Assembly: GCA_036897485.1 (NCBI GenBank)
Contig: JAYMTF010000844.1
Location: forward strand, 1-29,266
From: Pelargonium nanum
Taxonomy: Eukaryota; Streptophyta; Magnoliopsida; Geraniales; Geraniaceae
Reading direction: 5' to 3'
DNA: 29,266 nucleotides
In this document: piece after piece, positions 19,863-29,266 of the stretch
How the letters are laid out: the number at the start of each line of letters is the position of its first letter
Numbering within the stretch: the stretch's first letter is position 1
The notes under the pieces: generated by a model
Told to the model about the DNA's origin: nothing
Databases searched by the model: none
Seen by the model: the letters and a program-made list of their open reading frames with translations, nothing else
Program-made: the position numbers and the translations under genes

Positions 19863-20983
19863 CTGTTTTTCAGGTAAGTCAATAAAAGTACCATCTGCTG
19901 ATAACATTAAGATTTATTGTCTTCACGTTCACGTGTGAGGGTACTTGTTTCTAAATATGAAGTCTTCGGGGACAAAGCTATAAGCTTGGGTTCCTTAATT
20001 CCTAGAACATGCACAAGGGGTAGCACATCATTCAACGACGACTTAGGTGTTTTTCTTACAACGACAGAAGTCACCAGCATCTTTTATCATAAAAATGTGA
20101 AGTGGCGGCAAAATTTTGTTGAAACATCTAAACGCTGATCAATAGCAACGATTCTCTGCCTATAGCGAATAAGTTTTAGAAAATCAAATATTAAAAAAAA
20201 AAATGGGAGGGAATTAATGTACAGATTGTGTGGCCAATTATTCCAAAACAGAAAATAAAATTAGAGGATATATGATAAAAAATAGCAAGATTTTTTAGAG
20301 AGGACACCACAAAATATGGAAAGATGCCAGAAGGATCCGAAGCAAAAACAGCATAAAAAAAAAAAAGATTTTGGTATCTCAGCAATAGGAGGCACGATTA
20401 TTATTCCACCAATTTTTGATTAATCATTCATTGAAAGCAAAGCAACCAACATTTTATTGTTTTAAAATCTATTACGTATTTAGTAAAGAAAAAGTTTCAA
20501 TGATCACTTGACCATTATATTTAAATTTATTTTAAACAATTAAGATCGTAAAAATGGAAATCAAATTTTAGATGTTAATATTACTCCAGCGACATGATAA
20601 TATGTCATTTTATGTCATATTTTCTTTTTTTGCTTTAAAGTATTTTATATGATTATTTTATTCATATTTAGAATTATGTTTTACTTGGTTGACTTTCTTT
20701 TTTTTGTAACAAATCCAGCTAATTTATCAAAATCATATTATTAATAATGTAGATATGATTTTTGTCCAAACATAATTTCAACGTGGTAAACAAGGAAAAA
20801 GAATCTATAAAAAGAGCATTTGACTGGCAACTTACATAAAACTAGCTACTAAAAGGGAAATAAGTGTCGTTGATTCGTAAACGAGGAGTAACCACAAGTG
20901 GAATAATATTTCATACTCGATTTGATTGTAGAAGATGCAAAAATATTTAAACCGAGCATTTCATATGTACGACTAGGTAGGTA

Positions 20984-21051
20984 ACGTGGCACGTCCACGT
21001 GACAAATTTTCATAATTGTCTTGTTGGCGTGGCTACATGTACTAACGTGCC
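20984..21051. promoter_or_regulatory. Cluster of ACGT-core (G-box/ABRE-like) motifs
   Basis: ACGTGGC at 20984-20990, a CACGTC core next to it, the G-box CACGTG at 20996-21001, and ACGTGCC at 21045-21051 lie within 68 bp. Such groups bind bZIP/bHLH factors and often give abscisic acid, stress or light responses. They are about 490-550 bp upstream of the predicted NDL transcription start, so control of that gene is the likely reading, but is not shown. Confidence 0.5.
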
Positions 21052-21504
21052 AGACCTTTATCTGCTATAGCCGGTGCAACGGGTTATAATTGAAAAAAAT
21101 AAGTACATGAAGTGAAATCATACAATATTCTAATTATGAGCTACAAATTTAAAAATGATGTCAGTATAAGAAAGACAAAACCATTCCATAGGAATATATA
21201 TTTGTAAAATTAGTTATACTCTAACAGTTTTATAATAAATTAATCAGTATATTTTATTTTTATTTTTGAAATTAGTATTTTAATTTATTATAACACAAAA
21301 AATATAAAATAGTAACTATTTTTCTCTCTTTTCTCCGCAAGAAAACCGAGGACCAAATTGAGTAATGTAAAAATTAAGGGGGCAAAAAGGGAAGAGACAG
21401 CTGGTACGGATATGGAGAGGCGTCGGTGGAGGTTAACCGTAGGCTATTTTTTACCGTTAAAGAAAGAAAAAAAATGAAGCCAAGCGGCTCAGGTTGGTTG
21501 GTAT

Positions 21505-21511
21505 TATATAA
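21505..21511 (+). promoter_or_regulatory. TATA box of the NDL gene
   Basis: TATATAA lies 153 bases upstream of the ATG at 21658. The predicted start near 21537 gives a leader with no upstream ATG. Confidence 0.65.
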
Positions 21512-21545
21512 GGAGTCATCAGAGCCAGAAGGTCTGTATTTGTCG

Positions 21546-21624
21546 AAGAAAGAGAGAGTGTTAGAGCTAGAGAGAGAGAGAGACACGGGACCGTTTTAGA
21601 GAGAGAGAGAGACAGAGACAGAGC
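21546..21624 (+). repeat. GA-rich microsatellite in the NDL 5' UTR
   Basis: Interrupted (GA)n runs fill most of the predicted leader between 21546 and 21624. GA repeats are frequent in plant 5' leaders and can bind GAGA-binding (BBR/BPC) factors; here that is only a possibility. Confidence 0.85.
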
Positions 21625-21657
21625 ACGAAGGGCTGTTGTTCAGATTGAGCTACGGCC

Positions 21658-24600
21658 ATGGCTGTGTCCAGCGATTCCGTTTCCGTCGACATGGAGAAGA
21701 TCTATCTCGGTGGGAAGGTTTGTTACCATTTTTTTTGTCTCTCATAACCGCTTCTCTTTCTTCTGATTTCTTCATTTTCTTTTTCAAATTATGTTTTCTT
21801 CTCGATTTTGATGGGTAAGTTTGATTTTTGCTGCTGTTTTGCATTTGGGTTTGGATGTTGGTTTGACAATGTCGGCTAAATTTGTTTCTTTTGTTGGATT
21901 TTTGCGGGGCTGTCTTTTTTACCGTTGGGGAAAAGGGGAAAGATGATTTTTTTTAGGGCTGTTTGGTTGATGAGAAAATGTGGGAGGGAGGGGAAATGGA
22001 AGTAAAGAATCTTCAATTTTTAGTGTGTTTGAGAAGATGTTATCGATTTCCTGGAAAAAAAAACGAAGAGGGTAAAGAATTTTAATTTCTTCATCGTTTA
22101 AAATTTTCTTTTCCTTGACTATTGTGAAATTTCAAGCTTTCATTGTTCATTCCCAGATCTGGGCAATCTTTATCTGCTGAATTTGTATACGCGATTCCAA
22201 AAAATCAGGTTTTTTTTTTTTTTTTTGTTTGTTTTTGTTGCTGATGTTTCTTTTGCGGGTAAAATTGCCTTTCAAGGCTTTGCATCTTGATTTAGATGAT
22301 TTCACTGAAATCCCCTATTGGTGAAGCTGTGACAGAGCCTCTCTGGTTTTTTTATTGCTTTCTCATTGTAACCAGAAGAACTTTTGTTTGGTGAATTGCA
22401 CCTTTTCAGATTGTTTATGGAAGGTTGGATTTTGATTTGTTTAGGTGTTGTGTGATTTTGGGTAAATGGATTATTGCCTTTCTATCCATTATTGTCTTCA
22501 ATATGATTTTTGCTTTTGTTTTTTCAGTTTCATCCTAGTTGTGTGATTCTGTTTTTATGCCAAAGATACGAGTCCCAACCCTGTGGATGGATTCATTCCC
22601 TGGGTTTGTTCGAAGTGTTTGCGTTCCATTGAAGAAACCTTAGCTTTACCCTTTCTTTGTCTCATGTCTTTTTATTCATATTATCCTTACTCATGGAAAT
22701 TGACAAATTTTAAGCACACTTTACCTTATTGCAACCTTTTTTTCTGGGCGTGGGACACAGTGTGGGCTCTTTATATTTTTTAGTATAATGCATAAAATAA
22801 AAACAAGTCTAGCTGTTTCATATTTTATTTTCTACTTTTTTATTGGCTACTCAATTGGTTAAAAGTCAAGGTTATCTTTAAATATGTGATATTCCATGCC
22901 TTCCCTTTACCTTGTCATTACTTTATGAGGAATACAATTATTGAAACCAGAAAATGTCATATTTGTTTCGTCCATCTTTTTACGAAGATATATTAATCTG
23001 TGTAACCAGTTAGTTTTATTTGCCCATAAAGGGATTAAGGCACATGGGTTGCTTCTTTTTGGAACAAAAGTATATTGATTGAGCTGTAGTGTTCTCTTTA
23101 TTAGTAGGTTTTGCTCTCTAACAAAGTATTTTTCTACAAATACTTACCTAATCCAGTATACATCTTTGTCATTCACCTGTCGATTTTTATGCTTGCTTTT
23201 TTATTGTTGTTTGTTAATTTAGACATTCCTGACATGCTTTATGAAACTCATATACCTCAGGAACACATTGTACAAACTGGCCGTGGTTCTGTATCCGTTA
23301 TAGTCTATGGAGAACAAGAGAAACCAGCACTAATCACATACCCCGATTTAGCTCTAAATTGTAAGTGCAGTGTTTTTCTGTCCCATAGTCCATCTTCTAT
23401 AGCAAAAATGTATTAGTTTGTGATGGAATCATGTTGAGATGCTGTTATTTCTATTGATTGGCACATGTTACTGATCCTAGTTCTAATTGTCTTTGAGCAG
23501 ATATGTCATGTTTCCAAGGATTGTTCTTTTGTCCAGAAGCAGCTTCTTTACTGCTCCACAATTTTTGCATTTACCACATCAGTCCTCCAGGGCATGAGGT
23601 TTGTATACTGGTTAATTTGAGCACACTTGTATGTTATGTTGGCCATCTTTTTGGACAATTTATTGCATCCCATTGCCGAGTGCTATTACTCACATAGTTC
23701 CTGGCACTTTCACAAGAGTTCTTGCAGTTAGGAGCAGCTGCAATTTGTCCAGATGACCATGTTCCTTCTGTTGATGAGTTAGCAGATCAGATAATTGAAG
23801 TTCTGAACTATTTTGGGTAATCTATACACTATAATTTTTTTTGCTAATGGTTTTACGTTTGAAGGATGTGAACTGATTTTTTCCAGTCCTAGTTTCAATA
23901 TTGTTAGCCTGATAGGATATAGGATATAGAAGAAAATTGTGCTGCTGATCAATAAAAATAAAATTGTGCTGAATATGCTTTTTGTTTCCTGTGTTACATT
24001 TTTTTTCTTCTTTCTAATGGAGTGGATGTTTTCGTCAGGCTTGGTGCAGTGATGTGCATGGGGGTAACGGCGGGTGCTTACATCCTTAGCCTATTTGCTG
24101 TATGTTCCTTCCCGGAATTTTGTTTCTGATATGGATTAAAAATCTTAAGTATTTTGGCTAACTGATCAAGGTTTTGATGTTGCAGTTGAAATATAGGGAT
24201 CGAGTACTTGGTTTGATACTTGTCTCCCCTTTATGCAAGGCTCCCTCTTGGACTGAATGGTTATACAATAAGGTTCCTCCTTCAAATCTGGTTTTCATAC
24301 TTACATGGAGTTTTTTGTTATATTTGTATCATACCTTAAGATTTCTTGTAATCTGCATAGGTGATGGCAAATCTGCTATATTTCTACGGAACGTGTGCTC
24401 TTCTGAAAGATTTTTTGCTTGAGCGGTACTTCAGCAAGGTATTTTAGTGTCTCTACTAATTGCCATTCTTTCTTTCCTTGGCTCCTGTACCTATATATTG
24501 GGTAGGTTGATGATGAGATTGTTCTGTATTCCAACAGGAAGTTCGTGGTAGTGCAGAGGTTCCAGAGTCGGATATAGTTCAGGCATGCAGAAAAGTGAGT

Positions 24601-25321
24601 GTTTGTGTAGTTATGCGAAATATTCAGCCTCCCTTTGTCTCCGTTCTTCTTTCGTAGTGGATGTGTATGATAATAATAGGTCATAGTTGTTTAGGTTCCA
24701 AACTAATGTGCTCGTTTCTCCAGTTGCTGGATGATAGGCAGAGCATAAATGTTTTGCGATTTCTTGAAGCCATTAACAGGTAAAAATCACGGAAGACTTC
24801 TTTCCATATGTGTGTGTATTTGTCATGGGTAGGTTTGGTGATGATTGAAGTGCTCCTTTCTTGGTTGGCCTACTTGCAGGAGACCTGATATTTCAGAAGG
24901 GTTGAAGAAACTGAAATGTCGGACGCTTATATTTGTCGGGGATCAGTCTCCTTTCCACAATGAGTCACTGTACATGGTTTCAAAACTAGATAGGAGATAC
25001 AGTGCCTTAGTTGAGGTATGCAAATGTCGATAGCCATTGCATTACCTTACAATGGTTGTGGAATTATCCGATTAATTAATCAATGCTGGATTCGTGCAGG
25101 TCCAGGCTTGTGGATCAATGGTGACAGAAGAGCAGCCACATGCTATGTTAATACCCATGGAGTACTTCTTCATGAACTATGGATTATACAGGCCGTGTTA
25201 CTTCAGTGACAGCCCGAGAAGCCCGCTCAGCCCATCTTGCATCTCCCCAGAGCTTCTCTCTCCAGAAAGCTTGGGTTTGAAGCTAAAGCCAATCAAGACC
25301 CGTGTTTCGCTTGAAGTATAG
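21658..25321 (+). CDS. NDL/NDRG family protein (N-myc downregulated-like, alpha/beta-hydrolase fold)
   Basis: Eleven exons: 21658-21717, 23261-23360, 23501-23598, 23728-23816, 24039-24099, 24186-24272, 24361-24438, 24538-24594, 24724-24779, 24880-25015, 25100-25321. They join to 348 codons including the stop. Arabidopsis NDL1-3 bind the G-protein Gbeta-gamma dimer and AGB1/RGS1 and affect auxin transport and root growth; the same role is inferred here. The start [20 protein letters not shown] and the segments [54 protein letters not shown] and the tail [20 protein letters not shown] are the family text. The nucleophile elbow reads GVTAG (residues 124-128), so the catalytic Ser is absent, as in all NDRG proteins; it is a pseudo-hydrolase. 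The first intron is 1543 nt. All splice sites are GT-AG and the frame is unbroken. Confidence 0.96.
22210..22226 (+). repeat. Poly-T run in NDL intron 1
   Basis: Seventeen consecutive T in a T-rich intron. Likely length-variable and prone to sequencing error. Confidence 0.8.
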
Positions 25322-25734
25322 AAGTGGAGGACTAGAGGTAGAGCTTGAGTTTTCATATTTCACATTTCTTAAGATTTCCACGTGCTTTCAAAAAACAAAA
25401 ACAAAAAAAAAAAGGAAAGAAAGAAAGCGCAAATTTTATTTTGGTTGTTCGTTCAATTGTTTAGTAGAAGCAGATGGAGGGCGTTGTAGATACAGAGGAT
25501 ACATAGTAAGAGAAATAGGGAAGAAACGTGCATTCGTTCATTCGTTTATTTGTAGTCATAAAGGAGGGGATACATTGATACGTTGAGAGCTTTGTAAATT
25601 ATAAAGTGGACCGAAATTTGTTTGTGATAACGACTAGCAACTGATAATAATAGAGAAGAACTCGCAATTGTTGCACTGTTTTGTCTGCTTCATATACTCT
25701 CTGGATCCTCTCACTCTGAGTTGTTAATTTTGTT

Positions 25735-25740
25735 AATAAA
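25735..25740 (+). terminator. Polyadenylation signal of the NDL gene
   Basis: AATAAA lies 414 bases past the NDL stop codon at 25319-25321, followed by a T/G-rich stretch, as expected for a plant 3' end. Confidence 0.6.
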
Positions 25741-25900
25741 GCTCTTTGGTTGGTTTGTTTGATTATGTTACTTAATCTTGTGAAGTGTCTGGTTGGTCAA
25801 TATTCTTGAGTTTCTTGTTCCAGTTTGAGAACAATCTTGGCTTAGCTGGTTTATTCTATTGGTGCTAGTTGAGTTAGGTTAGTAAAATATGGATAAATTG

Positions 25901-25941
25901 TCATTGTCAAGTGCTTGTTGAATGTTGATACTTGACAATGA
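25901..25941. repeat. Perfect 12-bp inverted repeat (hairpin)
   Basis: TCATTGTCAAGT at 25901-25912 and ACTTGACAATGA at 25930-25941 are exact complements separated by 17 nt. It lies about 160 bases past the NDL polyadenylation signal. A function is not evident. Confidence 0.85.
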
Positions 25942-26643
25942 TATTGAATTAGCTGTGTTACTTACAGCTGTAGATTGTTTTAATAATGCAAGCTGCAAAA
26001 GAATGTCTCCTCTTATGAAATGTGTATCAACTATCAAGTACTTGTTATTTATTATTAGGTCAAAAGGGAATGTAATGGTGGGCCTTTATGCTATTGTCGA
26101 TACGAGACAAAAGAATCTCGATAAAAGAGTTAATAGTTGAAATTAAGATAAACTAATGAGTTGACGCTTCATGAATTATGAGCCTTAATGAATTTACGAG
26201 CGAATAGCGTCTATTTGGATTCGATGTTTTAACTGAGTCTCGACCGATAATAGTCTCTTTTGTTATAATAGAAGTTGACTAAAACCAAATGAAAGACAAG
26301 TTGGCATGGGTTGGGCAGCAATTATGTTGGCAACACCTGTAAATTGTAATTGTATTACTTCTATTACAACTGGAAATAAAATTCAATAGATTAGATAGAA
26401 CAATGTGTATATATGCTCCAGCTACTCTTTGATTTCGACTTCTCATTCTTCCTAAATCCACATATACTTTCTGATATATTGGTGAAAAAAATTCAACAAA
26501 ATTAATTTTAAAAAAATGATGAAGAAATTATATCATATTTGTCTCAGACTTTAACTTTTGGTGTGATGATGAAACTTAATTTTAAAAATCAATATAAAAA
26601 GAGAACATTAGTTTCTCCCCAATTTCACGAAAATAAAATATTT

Positions 26644-26917
26644 AATTTGGTCTTTTTGAATTTTTTTTCTAATTCAAAATGGTATCTTAACTTTCATGTC
26701 TGAAATTAATTTAATTAATGAACTTTTATTCTTTTTCAAAATCCATAATAATCTCCGAACCCTCAAGTATGGACTCAAAATGGTCATAAAGATAAAATTT
26801 GGTTCATATTTATGAGTTCAAAGACTTTTTTGAGCTAAAAAAGTTTAAGAACCAAATTATATCTAAACGCAAAAGTTCATGAACTATTTTAAATTGAAAA
26901 AATTTGGAGACCAAACT
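26644..26917. mobile_element. MITE-like fold-back element
   Basis: AATTTGGTC with a following T/A-rich arm at 26644-26700 is matched in inverted orientation by the arm ending GACCAAACT at 26909-26917. The arms pair imperfectly over about 50 nt; the middle is AT-rich and non-coding. Phrases like these are common in dispersed plant repeats. Target-site duplications were not resolved, so the limits are approximate. Confidence 0.4.
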
Positions 26918-27192
26918 GAGTTTACTCTTTCAACTTTCACGACACAAATGGACCTTATTGCGAGAAAAAGAAAGAAGAAGGGTCAATTATTGGACTTTGA
27001 ATGTTTGGTTTGAGATTAAAAATTTTAAGTGGTTGTATAGGGCATTTTATGTAAGTACGTATGAATTAAAAGGGTCATCAAGTACTTACGATCAGAAAAA
27101 TAATCAACCCATGTAATGCTAGGAACGGCTGTAGCTGACTCAAAAAAATCTAGACATATTGAACGGGAAAAGGAAACAAAACCACCACCGGA

Positions 27193-27233
27193 GTCGCCGA
27201 AACCACTTTCTAGGTCGCCGTGAAACCACTTCC
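27193..27233 (+). repeat. Two 21-bp near repeats in the phosphatase leader
   Basis: GTCGCCGAAACCACTTTC at 27193-27210 is followed by GTCGCCGTGAAACCACTTCC at 27214-27233. They lie just upstream of the ATG at 27245, probably in the 5' UTR. Confidence 0.7.
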
Positions 27234-27244
27234 GGCGATCCAGA

Positions 27245-29266
27245 ATGGCCGGTATAGTTGTGGTGTTCGACTTCGACCGGACGATTATCGACGGAGATAG
27301 CGACGATTGGGTCGTGAAGGAGATGGGTCTAACCCAATTGTTCAACGATCTCTACCGTACTATCCCTTGGAACTCTCTCATGGTTCGTTAATTGTTCACG
27401 TTTTCATGAGATTTATACTATTATATTTTTATTATTGAGAAGATTTGTCAACTTCTCTGATATTGATCTAACAACAGAAGATGAATTGAGTTCGTTTTCT
27501 TAGAGCATTTTGTACATGGATTTGATTTGAAATTTTGGATTTGAAATGTTGTATTTCAAATATAAACGTGATGTTTGGGAAATCATAGAATTTCAAATGA
27601 CAAGAGCTGGCATTTGAAATCTCATGTTCTAAGCATGTTTTGAATACGGTTGGATTTGACTCGAATCCATATCCAAATTCTTGGAGTTCCCAAACACTTC
27701 ATTTGGTTCAAATCCAGCATTTCAAATCAAATACTGGTTCCCAAACACTACATAATTGAGTTTATAATTTTTGGGCATTTGTTGAACTAGACTTGTTTGT
27801 TTGTTTTCTGGGAATTTGTTAGGATAGGATGCTGAAAGAGCTACACTCACGAGGGCAAACAGTTGATGACATTGCAAATTGTATGAGACGAGTTTACTTG
27901 CATCCGCGGATCATTGCGGCCATTAAATCAGCTCATGCACTTGGGTAGTTTCTTGATTTTAATCCATTTTATTTGCAAAGTTCATTTTTAAGCTATTGAA
28001 TTCTTTTTGTTTTGGTGGGTTGGTACTAATGGAGTAGTTATTGTGGCAATGTGGGGTTTTCAGATGCAATTTAAGGATTGTTAGTGATGCGAATCAGTTT
28101 TTTATTGAGACCATATTGGAACATCATGGCTTGTTAGGATGCTTCTCGGATATTGTTACAAATCCAACCTTTGTGAACGATGAGGAGAGGCTTAGTGTGT
28201 TACCTTATCACGGTTTGAACTCAATTCCTCATGGTTGCACTCGGTGCCCTTCAAATTTGTGTAAGGTATCATTAAATGAATCTTGTTACAGTTTTACCAA
28301 ATTTTAAGTTGATTAGTTGGTTTTGGTATTTTAATATGTTTGATTATAACACCACCTCTGTTCTAACTCGATCTTTACTTTTACTAGACAAGTCATCATT
28401 CATATTTATCTCGTTATTTTGCATCCCAAAGATTGCATTCTTCTGGCACCATCAGACTCATTATAGAGAGGAGCTCAAACATAAATCTTATAGTTTGTAT
28501 CACTGGCATACAGTAGAATTGGAAATTCAAAATGGGGACAATATGACATTAAATGTCATTTTTTTGCAAATGGACATTTGTGTACTATGGGAGGATGAGA
28601 TGGACTTTGTGAAGGTCATTATTCAATTTTGTTTCAGTAGTCCTCGAGTACATAAATTTATTGGAAATTTTGTACTCAAGTGTAGGTGTTATTAGTTATT
28701 ACCTCCTATTATAGGTTGAAGTGGTGCTACTAACCCTGCTTTTCTCCAAACACCCTAATGTTTTGTTCTCCACAACTCACTCACATTTTGTATTATTCAA
28801 CACAAAGACAATGTGTTAGTTCGCTTTTCATAGTTTTATCTTCCAGTAAATTATGTTCGTTTCTGCTTGATGTAGCTAGAGTAAATGGCTCATGTTATGT
28901 CTTGCTTAATGTAGAAGCTATGTTTGGCTCATGTTATGTCTTGCTCTGAGTTGTCATTGTAAATTTTATGACTTGTTATAAACATGCTGTTAAATCTATG
29001 GTCATGATTCATGTGGGCTTTTGGAGTCATAATTGGGTTACTTTCACCATTTTAAGGTGAAAAATGTCTTCTGAGCTGCTTTAAATGGTTCCAATAGTAT
29101 ACTATATTTTGATGGTGAATATGTTACCTGCTATGAATCATAGCAGTAAATACTTTCGAGTTTAGAGCCTCATTTTCTTTCTGCAATTCCTTATTTAATT
29201 GAATATTGAGATCCTAAATCATGATTTTGTTTGTAGGGTCTGGTAATTGACGAAATTCAAGCTTCT
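27245..29266 (+). CDS. HAD-family phosphatase, thiamine phosphate phosphatase-like / PECP1 group (5' part)
   Basis: Four exons are visible: 27245-27382, 27823-27944, 28064-28265, and 29237 to beyond the window end. Frames join across GT-AG sites in phases 0, 2 and 0. Motif I is DFDRT (residues 9-13): D9 is the expected nucleophile and D11 the acid/base. Motif II is IVSDAN (92-97). The texts GDSDDWVV, PWNSLM, LHPRIIAAIKSAHALGC and HGCTRCPSNLCKGL fit the plant group that includes Arabidopsis At4g29530 (thiamine monophosphate phosphatase-like), PECP1 (phosphoethanolamine/phosphocholine phosphatase) and PPsPase1. From memory the text is closest to At4g29530, but the substrate cannot be fixed from this part. 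The Mg-binding motif III lies outside the window. The first 101 residues and more look intact; introns 1 and 3 carry repeats. Confidence 0.9.
27520..27732. mobile_element. MITE-like inverted repeat in intron 1 of the phosphatase gene
   Basis: ATTTGATTTGAAATTTTGGATTTGAA-type arm at 27520-27545 pairs with 27707-27732 over 26 bp with two mismatches. TTCCCAAACACT occurs at about 27687 and again at 27737, and its complement-like TGTTTGGGA at 27572-27580, so the arms extend further in rearranged form. No coding capacity. Probable non-autonomous DNA transposon; ends and target-site duplication are not certain. Confidence 0.5.
28870..28945 (+). repeat. 38-bp imperfect tandem repeat in intron 3 of the phosphatase gene
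   Basis: Two units, 28870-28907 and 28908-28945, begin with ATGTAG and end with the identical 21-base TGGCTCATGTTATGTCTTGC plus T. They lie in the 971-nt intron 3. No function is apparent. Confidence 0.85.

Larger units (their letters stand above)
19400..21504. other. Intergenic region between divergent PNGase A-like and NDL genes
   Basis: Shared upstream DNA of two divergent genes. It holds a LINE-like relic (19611-19793), a 25-bp tandem duplication (19813-19862), and a cluster of ACGT-core motifs (20984-21051). The stretch 20160-20950 is very AT-rich and I see nothing in it. Confidence 0.55.
25750..27240. other. Intergenic region between NDL and HAD phosphatase genes
   Basis: AT-rich DNA with a short hairpin (25901-25941) and a fold-back element (26644-26917). 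The last 100 bases are the likely promoter and leader of the phosphatase gene; no clear TATA box was found. No coding frame with a known domain. Confidence 0.55.

Noticed and set aside
23261-23416. Loss of the catalytic Ser in the NDL protein as a sign of decay
   Set aside because: All NDRG-family proteins lack the hydrolase triad; the rest of the gene is intact.
1-29266. tRNA, rRNA, CRISPR array, bacterial operon signals or full LTR retrotransposon
   Set aside because: None seen: no cloverleaf pattern, no regularly spaced repeats, no paired LTRs or gag-pol frames; the split genes are eukaryotic.

Overview
The window is plant nuclear DNA, almost certainly from a eudicot. It is AT-rich, its genes are split by GT-AG introns, and the recognisable families are plant-specific: a class I cytosolic small heat-shock protein, an RPS2/RPS5-type CC-NB-ARC-LRR immune receptor, a phytocyanin, a plant PNGase A-like glycoamidase, an NDL/NDRG protein and a plant HAD phosphatase. 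I cannot assign a species.

Layout. 1-1676 is intergenic with no convincing gene. 1677-2453 holds a heat-inducible locus: a 43-bp tandem duplication that carries a heat-shock element in each copy, a TATA box, and an intronless HSP20 gene. 2454-5217 is gene-poor. 5218-6419 is probably a 5' UTR intron. 6427-15138 is a large six-exon NLR gene (+). Its five introns all fall in phase 0. Exon 1 encodes CC, NB-ARC and the first LRRs, exons 2-5 encode more LRRs, and exon 6 encodes an unusual C-terminal extension (acidic Cys repeats, S/T/P-rich linker, helical/coiled-coil end). An in-frame TGA at 13360-13362 in exon 5 would truncate the protein, although the downstream exons remain open. 15920-16442 (-) is a two-exon phytocyanin with a 1-nt frameshift. 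17445-19250 (-) is an intact single-exon PNGase A-like gene. 19251-21500 is intergenic, with a LINE-like relic and an ACGT-motif cluster. 21658-25321 (+) is an 11-exon NDL gene. 25750-27240 is intergenic with a fold-back element. 27245 to the window end (+) is the 5' part of a HAD phosphatase of the thiamine phosphate phosphatase/PECP1 group, with another inverted-repeat element in its first intron.

The genes are independent transcription units with no pathway in common that I can see. The most informative region is the NLR locus. It shows LRR growth by duplication of phase-0 exons, a relic of exon 1 inside intron 1, a fused C-terminal module, and a stop codon that skipping of exon 5 would remove without changing the frame. 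I did not find a clearly undescribed system. The NLR C-terminal fusion and its stop codon are the best leads.
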